NCBI GenBank assembly: GCA_036274195.1
Contig: DASUGD010000326.1
Location: 1 to 64,000, forward strand
Reading direction: 5' to 3'
DNA from: JAJKIV01 sp036274195
GTDB lineage: Bacteria > Gemmatimonadota > Gemmatimonadetes > Gemmatimonadales > Gemmatimonadaceae
DNA length: 64,000 nt
Numbering within the stretch: the first letter of the stretch is position 1; each line of letters starts with the position of its first letter. Below, one piece after another: positions 32,424 to 43,242 of the stretch. Under the pieces are notes generated by a model. It did no database searches. It saw nothing but the letters and a program-made list of their open reading frames with translations, and was not told the origin of the DNA. The translations under genes were made by a program, and so were the position numbers.

Positions 32424-34888
32424 ATGCACTGTCGCGCGCGCCGGTTCATGTCGCTCGCCCTCCTCCTGGCAGCCACCGCCTCCGCACAGCCGGCGCGCGG
32501 ATCGAACGAACAGCCGCTAACGCTCTGGTACCGCACCCCTGCCACCACCTGGAACGAGGCGCTCCCCGTCGGCAACGGCCGGCTCGGCGCCATGGTCTTC
32601 GGCGGCGTGGAGCAGGAACACCTCCAGCTCAACGAAGAGACACTCTGGAGCGGCGGTCCGTACGACCCCGTCGTAAAAGGGGCGGCCGCGGCGCTCCCGG
32701 AAATCCGCCGGCTGCTGTTCGCGGGCGACATCGTCAGAGCCCACGACCTGTTCGGACGTCGCATGATGGGCAAGCCCTACGAGCAGATGAAGTACCAGCC
32801 ACTCGGCGACCTGCTGCTCGACTTCCCGAACACGGGCGCGGCAACGGATTACCGTCGCGAGCTCGATCTCGACCGCGCAATGACCCGCGTGACGTACCGC
32901 GCTGCCGGCGTCACGTACACGCGCGAGGTCTTCGTCAGTGCGCCCGACCAGGTGCTCGTCATACGGCTGACCGCCGACCGCCCCGGGGCGGTGGCGTTCT
33001 CCGCGGTCCTCTACGGCGTCCGCAACCCCGACCACTCGAACTACGGCACGGACTACTTCCAGATGGACGGCGTCGCGCCCGGCGAGCTGCGCCTAACGGG
33101 CAAGAGCTCCGACTACCTGGGGATCCCCGGACGCATTCGCTACGAGGCCCGTCTCGTCGCCCGCACCACTGGCGGTCGGGTGGACGTCGACTATCGAACG
33201 CTGCGGGTCACCGGCGCCGACACCGTGGTGCTGCTCTTCGTCGCCGCGACGAACTTCGTCTCGTACCGCGATGTGAGCGGCGATCCGGGCGAGCGCGTGC
33301 GCGCCGCGCTGGAACGTGCGCGCTCGAAAACGTTCGAGGCACTCGAGCGCGACCACCTCGCGGAGTACCGCGCCTGGTTCCGTCGCGTGGACATGTCGTT
33401 AGGCGGGACACCGGCGGACGTCGTGGCCCTCCCGACCGACGAGCGCATCAAACGGCTGGCCGATCACCCCGATCCCTCGCTCGCCGCACTCTACTACCAG
33501 TTCGGCCGCTACCTGCTGATCTCGAGCTCGCGCCCGGGCACTCAGCCTGCGAACCTGCAGGGGATCTGGAACGACAACCCGAATCCGTGGTGGGACTCGA
33601 AGTACACGATCAACATCAACCTCCCCATGAACTACTGGCCCGCCGAGAGTGGCAATCTCGCCGAGCTGGTGGAACCGCTCGACCGCCTGGTGCGTGACCT
33701 CGCGGAGGCAGGAACGGAGACAGCCCGTGAGCACTGGGGAGCGCGCGGCTGGGTCGTGCACCAGAACACGGACCTCTGGCGTGCAACGGCGCCAATGGAT
33801 GGCCCCTCATGGGGAGCGTGGCCCGTGGGCGGCGCGTGGTTGATGACGAATCTCTTCGAGCACTATCGGTTCTCGGGCGACGAGCGCGACCTGCGTGCGA
33901 TCTATCCTCGTCTCCGCGACCAGACACGCTTCCTGCTCGATATCCTCGTGGAGCATCCGCAGAAGCACTGGCTGGTGACCGCGCCGTCCAACTCGCCGGA
34001 GAACTTTCCGGCGTGGCCCGGCAACGGGACGTTCTTCGACGAGGTCAGCGGGATCGAGTTGACGGCACGCACGATGACGGCCGGCCCCACGATGGACATG
34101 CAGATCATCCGTGAAGTCTTCCGTGAATTCGTCGAGGCCTCCACGCGCCTCGGCACCGACAGCTCACTCGCCGCCGAGGCACGATCGGCGCGCGCGAGGC
34201 TGGCGCCTAACCAGGTGGGCAAACACGGCCAGCTGCAGGAATGGCTCGACGACTGGGACGAGATCGAGCCGCATCACCGACACCTGTCGCCGCTGTGGGG
34301 GTTGTATCCCGGGCGTGAGATCACGCCCGACTCGTCTCCAGTTTTGCGAAGGCCGCCGAGGTCACGCTCGACCGTCGGGGGACCGGTGGATGCGGATGGT
34401 CCTACGCGTGGAAGATGGGGCTGCGGGCGAGACTGGCAGAGGGCGACAGCGCGTGGGCGCAGTTCCGCGCGATGCTGGGGAAGTCGTCGCTGCCCAACCT
34501 CGTCTCGTTATGCGGGCGCGCGTTCCAGGTGGATGGGAACTTCGGCGCGACGGCCGCGATCGCGGAGATGCTGCTGCAATCGCACGACGGGACGATCCGT
34601 CTCCTCCCCGCGCTTCCCGCAGACTGGTCGAGTGGGTCGGTTCGCGGGCTGAGGGCGCGCGGCGGACTCGAGGTGGACATCGCGTGGGAAGGTGGGCGGC
34701 TCGTGAGTGGCACTCTGCGCTCGTCGCGCGGAGGGCGAGTTGCCATTCGCGACAGTGGCGGCCTTCGAGTGACTCGCGGCGGGGCCAAGGTCTCCCTTGC
34801 GCGCGCGGCGCGCGGGGTCGTGACGTTCGAAACCGTCGCCGGCGGCATGTACGAGCTCCATCCGGCACGGTCGACGCAGCACCGTTAG
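32424..34888 (+). pseudogene. GH95 alpha-L-fucosidase with a frameshift
   Basis: GH95 family (about 820 codons overall). Signal peptide MSLALLLAATASAQP, N-terminal LTLWYRTPATTWNEALPVGNGRLGAMVFGG, catalytic-barrel motifs ININLPMNYWPAE (Asn residues), LVTAPSNSPENFP (general acid Glu) and, in a different frame, RAFQVDGNFGATAAIAEM with the catalytic Asp. The frame changes between about 34336 and 34346, near a four-T run in CCAGTTTTGCG; a single-base deletion restores GH95 similarity (FAKAAEVTLDRRGTGG). Without correction the product lacks the Asp-containing end. Could be an assembly error. Confidence 0.85.
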
Positions 34889-34959
34889 CTCTTGCACACG
34901 GACGACGCGTGTTCATGATTGGGAACCGGGGTGACGGCTCGACGAGGGAGGGGAAGACT

Positions 34960-35442
34960 ATGCGTCGCTCGAAGCAGACCGCAGTTGTCGCTCGTTCCGT
35001 CTCAGTGCTCGTGGTCGTGTCCGTGCTCGTCGCGTCCGGCTGGCGCGCCGCCAGCGCGCAGGTGCCGAGCGATCCATGCGCGCAGGTTACGCCGGCCGAG
35101 GTAAGTGCCGCGCTCGGCGAAACCGTCACGGCGGGACAGCAGGCCGGCACGAAGACGTGTTCGTGGTCGGCCGAGAAGCCGACGCACGAAATCGTCTCCC
35201 TCATGTACTCGCCGCCTGGCGACTGGAACACGCGCAAGACGCGGGAGATGCCGGGTGTCACGAGGACGACCGTGAGTGGCATCGGCGACGAGGCGTTCGC
35301 CGAGACAGCCGGCAATCTCACGACGCTCTACGTGAAGAAGGGAAGCACGATCTTCATGGTGCGCGTGTATGGCGTGCCCGATGTCGGTCGGCAGCTCGCC
35401 ATCGAAAAACCGATCGCGGAGAAGGTCGCGGCGAAGGTCTGA
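34960..35442 (+). CDS. Secreted protein of unknown function
   Basis: 160 residues: long signal peptide (SVSVLVVVSVLVASGWRAASAQ) and a mature domain starting PSDPCAQVTPAEVSAALGETV, with a Cys pair (PCAQ...TKTCSW), the pattern of small DUF3558-like exported proteins. Ends in KPIAEKVAAKV. ATG 34960 is preceded by GGAGGGGAAG. Lies 71 bases after the GH95 gene, same strand, so perhaps co-transcribed. Confidence 0.7.
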   Translation: MRRSKQTAVVARSVSVLVVVSVLVASGWRAASAQVPSDPCAQVTPAEVSAALGETVTAGQQAGTKTCSWSAEKPTHEIVSLMYSPPGDWNTRKTREMPGVTRTTVSGIGDEAFAETAGNLTTLYVKKGSTIFMVRVYGVPDVGRQLAIEKPIAEKVAAKV

Positions 35443-35522
35443 CGGCCGGCGGCAAGCGTTAGCGTTGGCAGGATAGTGGTCCCGCTGCGCCGCCCGCGTA
35501 ATCAGGAACGCGGCTCGTGAGC

Positions 35523-38054
35523 TCAGCCTTCGTCCCTCAATGCCTCCGTCGGCTGAATGCGCAGCGCCCGGCGCGTCGGGACGATGCATGCGAGTGCACA
35601 GCACAGGATCGTCGACAGCGCGAAGACCGCCGACCGACCGAAATCATCGAGATGCACATCCGACAGGTCGTTGTTCGCGAGACCGAGCGCCAGGACTGCA
35701 CCAACGCCAATGCCCAGTGCGATCTGAACGAGTGGACGCTTGAAGACGGTCGTCAGGACGTGCCGCGGCTGCGCGCCAAGCGCGACGCGCACGCCGATCT
35801 CCCGCGTCCGCCTGGCGACGGCGAAGGCCGTTACCGCATAGACCCCGGCGAGCGACAACATCAGCGTCACGCTCGTTAGGCTGACCAGGAGCTCCAGCCA
35901 GAACGCGTCTGGGGACTCCGCCAGACGGGGCAGAGGTTTTGGATCGATCACGCGAAGCGCGGGATCAATCGTCTGTGCAAGCTCGCGGAGACGCACCGCA
36001 TAGCGCTGCGGGTCGCCGCGAACGTGAATGGCGACACGAAGCGGCCCCGTCTCACGCGGCAGCCTGGTCTGATAGATGGTGGCTCGGCCCCAATCGCCCC
36101 TATTGTCGTTCTTGCCGAGATAGGGCACGACACCGACGATCTCATACCACGACTCGGCGGTGGGTTCGCCATCTGCCGAGAACCGAAGCCGGCGGCCAAT
36201 TGGATTCCGGCCGCCCAGTACCTGATCGACGAAAAACTCGTTCACGAGCACGGCACGCGTCCCACGTTCCGCGTCAGCCGTCGTCAACGCCCGGCCGCGG
36301 AGCACGGGCGCACCGACCACGTCGAAGAATCGTGGATCGGCGAACACGACGCCGACGCAGTAGCCACCCACACAGCGTTCACTGTGCTCCGCGGCCGGAC
36401 CCGCATCCATCTTGATTGCGCGCCAGTTGAGACGCATCAACGGCATTTGATTGGCGTACGTGACGTCCAGCACGCCCGGCTCCGTCCGCAGCCGATCGGC
36501 GAGCCTGCGATAGCGGTCCTCGAGCCGCGCCGCCCGCACCGCCGGGGCCGTGTCGCCACTCGCCGCGACGCCGTCGAAGCGATCGATGGCGAGCGTGGCC
36601 GTGAGAAATTCTTCGGCCGGGAATCCTGCCGTCTTCTCTCGCGTGACGTCCGCTCCCACGCCGAGCAGCGGCACCGGAAGCACCGTCGTGAGCGCAATCT
36701 GCGCGACGATGACCACGGTCCACACGCCACCGAACTGCAACCCGCCGCCGCCGCTCGACGCGGCTCGGAGCCCGCGGTCAGCACCGCCTAACGTCACCTT
36801 GACCGCGGGAACGACTCCGGCGATCGCCGCCGCGAACAGCGTCAGGAGAGCGGCATACAGAATCGTCGTCGTCGAAAGCGAGGTGTCGATCCAGAACGGC
36901 AACGGACCCGATTCCCCTTCGATCATCGTCCAGGTCGCCGCGAGCACGACGCGCGCAACCAGGAGACCAACCACCGCGCCAATGGCGGAGAGCACGAGCG
37001 CCTCGGCAAAGAGTTGCATGACGAGGCGCCCACGGGTGGCGCCGAGTGCGGCGCGAACCAGGAGCTCCCGCTCTCGACTGACGGCGCGGGCGAACAACAA
37101 CATGGCGACGTTGCCGCACAACAGCGCGGCCAGCAGCACGAGGAACACGTTCATCGACGCCAGCACCAACGGCACCTCGTCGGGCCAAAATCCGACAGCG
37201 TCGGTCAGCGAGACGACTTGCAGGCGCACGTTCTTGTGCGTCTCGGGAAACATCGTCGCTGTGCGGGCGCCGATCGCCGCCGCCTGGGCCGTCGCTCCCT
37301 CGCGTGAATGGCCCGCCGCCAGCCGCCCAAAGACATACGTTAGGCTCGGACGTGCTTCGGGAATTCGCTCGAGACGCAGCGGTCGCCAGATGCCATTCCG
37401 CTGTGGAAATCCGTAGCCGCGCGGCATCACGCCGACGATCGTGGCCGGCGTGCCGCTCACGCGAATGACGCGGCCCACGGCGTCCGCCGCGCCGTCCAGC
37501 TTGTTCTTCCAGAAGTCGTATCCGACCACCACGACCTCATCTGCGCCGCTCCGTTCATCGGCTTCCAGCAGCGTGCGTCCCATCGACGCCGGAACGCGCG
37601 TCAGCGCAAAGGTCGACGCGGTCACGTTGGCGACGGTCTCCGGCTGTCCGGGGCCGGCGCCGACGGCGATGCTGCGTTCTTCCACCTCGACGGCACTGAG
37701 ATCGGTGATCGTACCGAGACCGCGCTGCCACAGCTCGTAGTCACGGCGCGACGCGGCGACTCGCGCATTGTCGGCGACATTCCAGTTCCGCAATGCAACG
37801 ATCGCGTTGCCGTCGGGAAGCGGAATCGTCGGCCAGAGCGCCTGTCGCGCGATCTCGAACCCGACCGTGCCGACGGCGATCGCGAACGCTACGGCAATCG
37901 TTGCGATCACGGTGAGCGCAGGATGCTTGACCAGCATGCGACCGCCGAGCCTGAGGTCGAGCACCGAGAATCGCAAACCATCGAAGGCGCGCGGTCCGCG
38001 AGCGTCACGCGCGCCGCGCCGAAGGGAACGGATTCGTGCGAGGAGCGATGACAT
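35523..38054 (-). CDS. ADOP-family ABC permease (MacB/FtsX-like), copy 2
   Basis: 843 residues, same plan as the gene at 25073: membrane anchor LTVIATIAVAFAIAVGTVGF, periplasmic MacB core (IAVGAGPGQPETVANVTASTF, MGRTLLEADERSG), central FtsX block (NVAMLLFARAVSRERELLVRAALG), second core (LRGRALTTADAERGTRAVLVNEFF) and C-terminal FtsX helices with RTREIGVRVALGAQPRHVL. About 35% identical to the first copy by feel. Its start has RIRSLRRGARDARG, a longer cytoplasmic tail. Efflux of an unknown compound is inferred. Confidence 0.88.
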   Translation of the reverse strand: MSSLLARIRSLRRGARDARGPRAFDGLRFSVLDLRLGGRMLVKHPALTVIATIAVAFAIAVGTVGFEIARQALWPTIPLPDGNAIVALRNWNVADNARVAASRRDYELWQRGLGTITDLSAVEVEERSIAVGAGPGQPETVANVTASTFALTRVPASMGRTLLEADERSGADEVVVVGYDFWKNKLDGAADAVGRVIRVSGTPATIVGVMPRGYGFPQRNGIWRPLRLERIPEARPSLTYVFGRLAAGHSREGATAQAAAIGARTATMFPETHKNVRLQVVSLTDAVGFWPDEVPLVLASMNVFLVLLAALLCGNVAMLLFARAVSRERELLVRAALGATRGRLVMQLFAEALVLSAIGAVVGLLVARVVLAATWTMIEGESGPLPFWIDTSLSTTTILYAALLTLFAAAIAGVVPAVKVTLGGADRGLRAASSGGGGLQFGGVWTVVIVAQIALTTVLPVPLLGVGADVTREKTAGFPAEEFLTATLAIDRFDGVAASGDTAPAVRAARLEDRYRRLADRLRTEPGVLDVTYANQMPLMRLNWRAIKMDAGPAAEHSERCVGGYCVGVVFADPRFFDVVGAPVLRGRALTTADAERGTRAVLVNEFFVDQVLGGRNPIGRRLRFSADGEPTAESWYEIVGVVPYLGKNDNRGDWGRATIYQTRLPRETGPLRVAIHVRGDPQRYAVRLRELAQTIDPALRVIDPKPLPRLAESPDAFWLELLVSLTSVTLMLSLAGVYAVTAFAVARRTREIGVRVALGAQPRHVLTTVFKRPLVQIALGIGVGAVLALGLANNDLSDVHLDDFGRSAVFALSTILCCALACIVPTRRALRIQPTEALRDEG

Positions 38055-38193
38055 GTGCTGCTTTCTCCCGGTCTATTTGGGAGACGGTAGGCCGGCCGCT
38101 TCCGGTGGTCAAGGACGACGTCGGGTCACCCACGCGTTCGATATGCCACCGCAGCAGGCATGCTCGCGGGTCCCGCCACGGCGACGCGACACG

Positions 38194-38871
38194 TCAGAAT
38201 ACTATGATGACGCCCCCTTCCTCGTACCACATGAGCCCACCGCCCGTGCCGTAGTAGTAGACGCCGGCTGTCGAGAACGTGCGCGTGGCACGGCCGTGGA
38301 CGAACTCCAGTTTTTCGGCGTTGGCACTCCAGACGTTGAGCCATATCGTGCGAGCCTGCACACCGTCGGGAATGACCCAGGTTACGGTCGCAGGCGCCTT
38401 CAGCCTGACCTTATACGGGGTCCAGTGGCCATACTGATCCATCTTCATAGCGGCGTCGCCGACTGTCGGCTCACCCACCCTCACGGTCATCGAGTCCGTG
38501 AGCGTGAGACCGTTGAGTGTGACTGACGCTGTGATCCTGGCGACACCCGGCGTGAGACCGGTCACCCGGCCGCCACTGAGCACGCGCGCGACGCCCGAGT
38601 CACTGCTGACGTACGTGGCCTCGCCAGCCCAGTCGCCGCCCGAGCCGGGCACCAGTCTCGTTCCGAACTGATCCCACGCGCTGATCGTCAGCTGCTGGTC
38701 GTCTAACGGCAAGAGGAAAGTGCTGTCCGGCGTGACTTCGAGTCTGGTAAGAACGGGTTTACGAGCGGTTTCAGAATTGCCGGACTTCACCGCGACGCCA
38801 TTGTCGGAGTTACATGCGGCGACGAGTGCCGCGAAGAACCACACAAGTGGTGCGAGCGACCGGGTTTTCAT
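38194..38871 (-). CDS. Lipoprotein with Ig-like domain and cupredoxin-like tail
   Basis: 225 residues. Lipobox ALVAACNSD, then a Big2-type Ig-like domain (PVLTRLEVTPDSTFLLPLDD, GGRVTGLTPGVARITASV), then a tail of about 85 residues with a cupredoxin-like beta pattern (PYKVRLKAPATVTWVIPDGV, FVHGRATRTFSTAGVYYYGT) in which the usual copper-binding Cys/Met are not seen. Start 38871 chosen at the signal peptide; the open frame upstream is spurious. Divergent from the sigma factor. Confidence 0.72.
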   Translation of the reverse strand: MKTRSLAPLVWFFAALVAACNSDNGVAVKSGNSETARKPVLTRLEVTPDSTFLLPLDDQQLTISAWDQFGTRLVPGSGGDWAGEATYVSSDSGVARVLSGGRVTGLTPGVARITASVTLNGLTLTDSMTVRVGEPTVGDAAMKMDQYGHWTPYKVRLKAPATVTWVIPDGVQARTIWLNVWSANAEKLEFVHGRATRTFSTAGVYYYGTGGGLMWYEEGGVIIVF

Positions 38872-39179
38872 GGTAGTGCCTCCGAGTGGATCTTGCGTCC
38901 GGCATTGACTCGGAATCCGCCGGCCAATCGGCTCACGTCGGAATTCGCCGTGCAGGCGCCGTCTATATCGTTGGCGCGTTTGACAAACCTCGGCGCGGAT
39001 GCGACTCTCATCGCGCCTTCCTGCTGTTCGTGTCGACGCCGAGCTTTCCCAGTTCCTCGTAATCCGGCGACGGATCGGCTCACGGGCCCATCGCCGAGTG
39101 CATGACCAACCGGCCATCGCAGCTCGTCCGCGTCGCCCCCGGACATGGGAACGACGCCGCCCACAGCACGAAGACATGC

Positions 39180-39746
39180 ATGCACCAGCGCGACGTGACG
39201 GAGCTCCTGCATCGTTGGCGTGCCGGCGAGCCAGAGGTGCTCCGCGAGATCGTGTCCCTGCTCTACGAGCCGCTGCGATCGCTCGCTCACCAGCGCCTGC
39301 GACACGCGCCGCGTGAAGATTCGCTGAACACGACGGGGCTCGTGCACGAGGCGTATCTCCGCTTCATCGATGTCGCGGGAGTGTCGAGCGACAGCCGAGA
39401 GCACTTCCTCGCCCTCGGCTCGCGCGTGATGCGCGCCGTGCTCGTGGACCACGCGCGCGCTCGCGCCGCGGCCAAGCGCGGTGGTGGCATGCCGGTCGTC
39501 GAGCTGCACGAGAACACCTGGATCGCGCAGGTCGACATGGACCACGTGACGGAGCTCGATGAAGCGCTCTCGAGACTCGAGGAGCTCGATGAGCGACAGG
39601 CGCGGATGGTCGAGCAGCGCTACTTCGGCGGTATGTCGCTGGAGGAGATCGCCCGGGTAATGCAGGTCTCGCTTGCGACGGTCAAGCGTGACCTACGGTC
39701 GGCGCGCGCCTGGCTCGCCGCGGACCTGCGCCGCACTGCGCCATGA
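39180..39746 (+). CDS. ECF sigma factor (TIGR02999-like)
   Basis: 188-residue sigma-70 ECF factor of the TIGR02999 group common in Planctomycetes and Acidobacteria. Sigma-2: VTELLHRWRAGEPEVLREIVSLLYEPLRSLAHQRL, LVHEAYLRFIDV; sigma-4: EELDERQARMVEQRYFGGMSLEEIARVMQVSLATVKRDLRSARAWL. The ATG at 39180 begins the recognised domain although a longer frame opens at 39102. Its stop overlaps the kinase ATG (39743) as ATGA, so the kinase likely regulates or is expressed with it. Confidence 0.88.
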   Translation: MHQRDVTELLHRWRAGEPEVLREIVSLLYEPLRSLAHQRLRHAPREDSLNTTGLVHEAYLRFIDVAGVSSDSREHFLALGSRVMRAVLVDHARARAAAKRGGGMPVVELHENTWIAQVDMDHVTELDEALSRLEELDERQARMVEQRYFGGMSLEEIARVMQVSLATVKRDLRSARAWLAADLRRTAP

Positions 39747-42367
39747 GCGGCGACCGCGATCTGTGGCAGCGTGCAAGGCCGCTGTTCGATGAGCTGGTCG
39801 ATCTCGGCGACGAGGCACGACGCGCACGGCTCGACGAGTTGAGGCAGGGCGATCCGGCGCTGTACGACGTCGTCGAGAAGCTGCTGCGCGCCGACGCGAG
39901 CTCCGACGATGCGCTCGCCGACTACCACTTCGGGCTGCCGCAGCTGACGAGGAGCACCTCGGGCGACGCGACCGCCGCGCCACCCGATCCGCTCGGCCTC
40001 GTGGGACAGACGGTGGCGCAATTCCGCGTGGTCTCGTATCTCGCGGCGGGCGGCATGGGCGCCGTGTACGCCGCCGACGACCTGCGCCTCGGACGCGTGG
40101 TCGCGCTGAAATTCCCGCTCCCGTACCAGCACACGGACGCGGTCGTGAAGGACCGCTTCATGCACGAGGCACGCTCGGCCGCCGCGCTCGATCATCCGAA
40201 CCTCTGCACGGTGTACGAGATCGGCGAGAGCGCAGCCGGCGTCTTTCTCGCCATGCCGTTGTATGCGGGCGAGACGCTGCGTGACCGTCTCGCGCGCGAA
40301 GTGAGGCTCACTCCGGGCGACACGATCGAGATCGCTCGCCACGTGGCGCGCGGACTCGCGGCAGCGCACGCGGCTGGCATCGTGCATCGCGATCTCAAGC
40401 CCGGCAACGTCATGCTGGTGCCGGACGGCACGGCGAAGATCCTCGACTTCGGCCTGGCGAAGATGCGTGACGTCACCGTCACGAAGTCGCAGGTGACGCG
40501 CGGCACGCTGGTGTACATGGCGCCCGACCAACTCCGCGGCGGACGTGTCGATGCACGCGCCGATCTCTGGTCGGTGGGAGTCATGCTCTACGTCATGGTC
40601 ACGGGCCAGCTCCCGTTCGGCGGCGAGCACGAGGCAGCAATCCTGCACGCGATCCTCCACGACCAGCCCGAGCCTCCATCGCGGCTCGTGCCCGGCTTGC
40701 CGCCCGCATTCGATAAGCTCGTCGGCGCGCTGCTGCAGAAGAACCCCGCGCACCGCTATCAGTCCGCCGAGGCGCTGCTCGGCGACCTGGAAGCACTGGC
40801 CACCGGCGCTGCGCTCCGGCATCGCGTTCCGCTGTGGACCCGGCTGAAACAAAGCAAGAAGCTCCGCCGCGCCGTCGTCATCCCGATGGTCGCGCTGGTC
40901 ACGGTCGCGATAGCATCGCTGAGCTGGTCGGTGTTGCGGCCGCGCCTCGCCGCCGATGCGACGGCGCCCATCACGGAGCAGAGCATCGCGGTACTGCCGT
41001 TCACGAATGCCGACGCCAACGCCGCCGACAACTATCTCGTCGACGGCTTCTCCGAGCGGCTGACCGCGCTACTCGGGGCCCAACCGGGTAACCGCGTTGC
41101 GGCCGGGGCGTCCGCGGGTGCGCTGCTCAAGCGGGGGCTCGATCCGTACGCAGTGGGCACGCGCCTCGGATTCGCGCACATCGTCCAGGGGAGCATGCGG
41201 GTTCGCGCAGCCTCGCTCGCGGTCGAGGTACAGCTCGCGCGCGTATCGGACCGCCACGTGCTCTGGTCACGCGCGTTCACGGCGCCGGTGACGTCCCTGC
41301 AAGTTCTCGAGCGCGAGGTCGCGGACAGTGTCGACCGCGTTCTGCATCCGAATGAGGCCATCGTGACAGCGCGGCCGCCGACGAGCGACCCCGAGGCACA
41401 TCGGCTCTTCCTGCTCGGACGCTACGCGTGGAACCAGCGCACGCGTGAAAAGCTCGAGGAGGCGATCGGATACTACGGGGGCGCGACGGAGCGGGACCCG
41501 CGCTTCGCGCTGGCCTACGCGGGGCTGGCGGAAGCGTACCTCAACAAGGTGAACTTCCACTACATGCCGGCGGCCGCGGGTCTCGCGAATGCCACGCGAG
41601 CCGCGGAGACGGCGATCGCGCTGGACAGCTCGGTCGCGGACGGGTATGCGGCGCTCGGCTTCGCGCTCGTCGCGGGAGGAAAGTCCACGCCGGACGTCTA
41701 CGTCAGAGCGGAGAGTCTCTTCAATCGCGCCATCGCCGCGAACCCGAGCCTCGCGGTGGCGCACCGCTACAAGTCGATCCTCCTTACGGGGCTCGGCCGA
41801 TTGGCCGAGGCCGAGTCGCAGACGCGGCAGACGCTCGCGCTGGATCCGCTCTCGCTTCCCGGGAATGCGATGCTCGGCATCGTCTTCGCGGCAGATCACA
41901 GGCTGCCCGAGGCGCGTGCTCAGCTGCAGAAGGCGCTCGAGCTCAATCCCAATTTCCCGCTCACGCAGACCTATCTCGGCGAGGTCGAAGCGGCGTTGGG
42001 CAATCACGCCGAGGCGCTGCGTCTGCTCGAGTCGGCGTATGGCCGTTCGCCGGGATTCCCCGGCGTGCGGCCGTCGCTGGCGTACACCTATCGGATGGCT
42101 GGCCGCGAGGCGCAGGCGCGACAAGTGCTCGCCGAGACGCGCGAGGCTGCACTGACCGAAGAGGCGTGGTTGAACTACGTCGAGACGCTCGCCGTGTTGG
42201 GGCAGCCGGACAGCGCGTTCGCCATCCTCGGACAGGTCGAGCGCGAGCAGAAGAACCACGACATCGACACGGACATGCGAGCCAACCCCCTGCTGCGCGA
42301 GTTTCGGTCGGATCCGCGGTTCGCGGCCATCATGGCCAGGCGCGTCGAAGGGCAGCGCGTGAAGTGA
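39743..42367 (+). CDS. Ser/Thr protein kinase with TPR-rich tail
   Basis: 874 residues. N-terminal 50 residues are the sigma/kinase-linked domain (LFDELVDLGDEARRARLDELR). Kinase about 85-350: VVSYLAAGGMGAVYAADDLRL, HRDLKPGNVMLV, LDFGLAKM and GTLVYMAPDQLRG. One membrane helix (VVIPMVALVTVAIASLSW), then a TolB-like SIAVLPFTNADANAADNYLVDGF part and several TPRs (AYAGLAEAYLNKVN, ALELNPNFPLTQTYLGEVEAALG). Such pairs are proposed to respond to extracytoplasmic cues. End reads SDPRFAAIMARRVEGQRVK. Confidence 0.92.
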   Translation: MSGDRDLWQRARPLFDELVDLGDEARRARLDELRQGDPALYDVVEKLLRADASSDDALADYHFGLPQLTRSTSGDATAAPPDPLGLVGQTVAQFRVVSYLAAGGMGAVYAADDLRLGRVVALKFPLPYQHTDAVVKDRFMHEARSAAALDHPNLCTVYEIGESAAGVFLAMPLYAGETLRDRLAREVRLTPGDTIEIARHVARGLAAAHAAGIVHRDLKPGNVMLVPDGTAKILDFGLAKMRDVTVTKSQVTRGTLVYMAPDQLRGGRVDARADLWSVGVMLYVMVTGQLPFGGEHEAAILHAILHDQPEPPSRLVPGLPPAFDKLVGALLQKNPAHRYQSAEALLGDLEALATGAALRHRVPLWTRLKQSKKLRRAVVIPMVALVTVAIASLSWSVLRPRLAADATAPITEQSIAVLPFTNADANAADNYLVDGFSERLTALLGAQPGNRVAAGASAGALLKRGLDPYAVGTRLGFAHIVQGSMRVRAASLAVEVQLARVSDRHVLWSRAFTAPVTSLQVLEREVADSVDRVLHPNEAIVTARPPTSDPEAHRLFLLGRYAWNQRTREKLEEAIGYYGGATERDPRFALAYAGLAEAYLNKVNFHYMPAAAGLANATRAAETAIALDSSVADGYAALGFALVAGGKSTPDVYVRAESLFNRAIAANPSLAVAHRYKSILLTGLGRLAEAESQTRQTLALDPLSLPGNAMLGIVFAADHRLPEARAQLQKALELNPNFPLTQTYLGEVEAALGNHAEALRLLESAYGRSPGFPGVRPSLAYTYRMAGREAQARQVLAETREAALTEEAWLNYVETLAVLGQPDSAFAILGQVEREQKNHDIDTDMRANPLLREFRSDPRFAAIMARRVEGQRVK

Positions 42368-42483
42368 TCGACGCAGCGGCGTTAGGTCGATCGAGGCGGC
42401 AATACGCGATGGGTTGGCCGATCAACGGGTACATGCTGGGCGGGTGCGTCGACGCATCGCCGGGCGTCGGTTGGCGACACGCG

Positions 42484-42734
42484 TAACCCGAGTTGTGCGA
42501 AACGGCGCACGGGTTGTCCGAGTTGTTCGATGCTCGGCGCGCGGGACCTCATGTCGTAGATATCCCGGCAGGGCCTCACAGCATATCGCGGTATGCTGGG
42601 AGCGCTGTGAACTTCAACTCCAGATCTTTGCGTTGCTTGTTCGCGGCCGTCGGAAGTGGGCGGAGATTTCCTGCGGGTGCCACAGGATTTCGTCCGGCTT
42701 ACACCGTATGGTGACAATTCAAATGGCATTAGGC
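42484..42734. repeat. Intergenic repeat copy B
   Basis: Second copy of the repeat at 29301-29582, about 250 bases, in the same orientation and ending in AAATGGCATTAGGC. The ORF 42382-42729 on the minus strand stays open through it. It sits just after the kinase (octamer variant CGTTAGGT at 42380) and before the DUF4143 fragment, i.e. again at a gene-debris boundary. Confidence 0.7.
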
Positions 42735-42777
42735 GGCGCCACCGTGAGTCCGTGACTCGAGCAGTATTACGCGCGAG

Positions 42778-43242
42778 TCAGAGTACGGCCCACCAAGGAC
42801 ACGCTATAATCCCTTCAGCTACAGCTCTGATTTCTGGATCGCAGCTGAGCAGGAGCCCGCGGGGCACATTCTCGTGCCGCTCGCGAAAAGTCCGAAGGTG
42901 GCGCGCTTCGCCAGCGCTTACCGACTGGCTAGCCTTCACTTCGACTGGCACGAGCTGCCGGTTCTCTTCAAGAACAAAATCGACTTCCTGCCCTGAACTC
43001 AGTCGCCAATGATGCAGGTCGCGCGTCGCTCCAGCGTCTCGCCAGACAAGCAAGTCATTGGCTATCAGAGTTTCCAAATGGAAACCGGTGGGTTCGGTCT
43101 CTCTGGCGGCGGCCAATGCCAGAGCAGGATCCACGGCATAAAGCTTGGGCGCCTTGATCACTCGCTGACCCGCGTTTCTGGAGTAGGGAGGAACGAGATC
43201 AATGAGATAACTTCTCTGAAGCACGTCCCCGATTCCGATCAC
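42778..43242 (-). pseudogene. C-terminal part of an AAA ATPase (DUF4143)
   Basis: 154 codons match the C-terminal DUF4143 domain of AAA-14 ATPases: QRSYLIDLVPPYSRN, VIKAPKLYAVDPALA, LETLIANDLLVWRDAG, HHWRLSSGQEVDFVLEEN and LVPVEVKAS. The N-terminal ATPase domain (about 250 residues, Walker motifs) is missing, so this is a remnant. It abuts a second remnant on the other strand. Confidence 0.8.
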
